From Candidatus Saccharibacteria bacterium oral taxon 488 (GTDB lineage: Bacteria; Patescibacteriota; Saccharimonadia; Saccharimonadales; Saccharimonadaceae): 64,000 bases of DNA. The notes beneath the pieces were generated by a model. That model saw only the letters and a list, made by a program, of their open reading frames with translations. It did no database searches and was not told the origin of the DNA. The position numbers and the translations under genes were made by a program. This document shows, piece after piece, positions 63,345-64,000 of the stretch. The stretch lies in assembly GCA_010202115.1 (NCBI GenBank), contig CP047917.1, positions 496,001-560,000 on the forward strand, in the 5' to 3' direction. How positions within the stretch are numbered: the stretch's first letter is position 1; every line of letters begins with the position of its first letter.

Positions 63345-64000
63345 TGATCACCACCTCACGATTTTTCGCAGTTGCTACCAAGACCGCGCCGGGATGCGCC
63401 TGACGAGACAATAAGGCATCACTGAGCGGATCAGCCAACATCGTCTGAATCGTCTGCCGAAGCACCCGCGCGCCGCGCTGCTCATCAAATCCGTTGTCTA
63501 TGATACAACGCTTAGCGCTCGGCGTGATGACCAGCGTCATCTGCTGCGCTCGTACTGCTTCTTTAAGCTCGCTGACGAGATTATCGAAAATCTTGCCCAC
63601 CACCGGCCGAGTCAAGCTCTTGAAATGCACCACTGCATCAAATCGCCCGATTAACTCCGGCCGCAGTAGCTCCTCCAGCTCGCGCCGCGCCGCCCGAGCA
63701 TTGCGCTCATTCACATCGTCCGCCCGCGAACCATCATCGCCGTGCGGGCTAAAGCCCAGCTCACCGTCGCGCACCATCGCCTCGGCGCCGACATTGCTTG
63801 TTAAAATCACGATTGTCTGGCGAAAACTGACCGTCCGCCCATGCGAATCGCTTAGCTTGCCGTCTTCCAAAATTTGCAGCAGCAAGTTTAGTACATCCGG
63901 ATGCGCCTTTTCAATCTCATCAAACAGTACCACGCTGTACGGCTGCCGGCGAACCTTGTCGGTTAATTTGCCGCCCTCATCATAGCCAACATAACCAGCT
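63328..64000 (-). CDS. ClpB/ClpC-type AAA+ ATPase, C-terminal part
   Basis: The start lies beyond the window; 224 residues are present. It shows the second AAA+ module: SVVLFDEIEKAHPDVLNLLL (Walker B), ILEDGKLSDSHGRTVSFRQT, IVILTSNVGAEA (sensor 1), LLRPELIGRFDAVVHFK and the D2-small domain (RGARVLRQTIQTMLADPLSD). ClpC and ClpB cannot be told apart from this part. Confidence 0.9.
   Translation of the reverse strand, partial: AGYVGYDEGGKLTDKVRRQPYSVVLFDEIEKAHPDVLNLLLQILEDGKLSDSHGRTVSFRQTIVILTSNVGAEAMVRDGELGFSPHGDDGSRADDVNERNARAARRELEELLRPELIGRFDAVVHFKSLTRPVVGKIFDNLVSELKEAVRAQQMTLVITPSAKRCIIDNGFDEQRGARVLRQTIQTMLADPLSDALLSRQAHPGAVLVATAKNREVVINVQAA

Noticed and set aside
1..64000. CRISPR array or insertion sequence
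   Set aside because: No regularly spaced direct repeats were seen, and no transposase-like protein; the only long repeats are the two phage copies.

Overview
The window holds one complete temperate phage genome of about 35.9 kb, a second damaged partial copy of it to the left, and about 12 kb of bacterial chromosome to the right. The chromosomal genes (rsmD, recG, tyrS, a class A PBP, a PIN-TRAM protein, radA, a Clp ATPase) use the standard code, are densely packed with 1-17 nt overlaps, and at least one starts with no leader. The style resembles a reduced CPR genome, most likely Saccharibacteria (TM7). That assignment is inference; no rRNA gene is present.

Layout. 1-16125: partial phage copy. 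It matches 22404-34468 (tail and internal virion genes), then jumps across a 13.4-kb deletion at 12043/12044 to match 47838-51918. It carries over 20 small indels and I saw no substitutions in the stretches I aligned. 16054-16125: att core joining the two copies (attP-like). 16126-51918: the full phage, nearly all on the minus strand. In transcription order (right to left): short early genes with a membrane-anchored SLT lysozyme and a DUF1064 nuclease; a large structured non-coding RNA; small genes including two YopX paralogues; terminase; a GroES-like co-chaperonin with an internal amber codon; portal, scaffold and N4-gp56-type capsid; an accessory block (DinD, HicB/HicA-like pair, CAP protein); a Gly-rich virion protein; a 2700-aa polyvalent protein; podovirus adaptor and nozzle; an invertible tail-fibre cassette; lysis genes plus an Acb2/Tad1-like nucleotide sponge; integrase. 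51847-64000: attR inside the 3' end of rsmD, then chromosome.

The adaptor-nozzle pair without tape-measure, sheath or baseplate genes indicates a podovirus. Integration duplicates the last 72 bp of rsmD, so the host gene stays intact.

The main discoveries are: an 838-bp invertible segment that would swap the tail-fibre C-terminus; a ~554-nt ornate RNA closed by a 16-bp perfect helix; three phage leaders with a promoter followed at once by a terminator-like hairpin, suggesting antitermination; accessory genes with private promoters giving leaderless mRNAs; a perfect-consensus promoter firing out of the integrase end across the att site; and the tandem deleted phage copy, which may be a real dimeric prophage or an assembly artefact.
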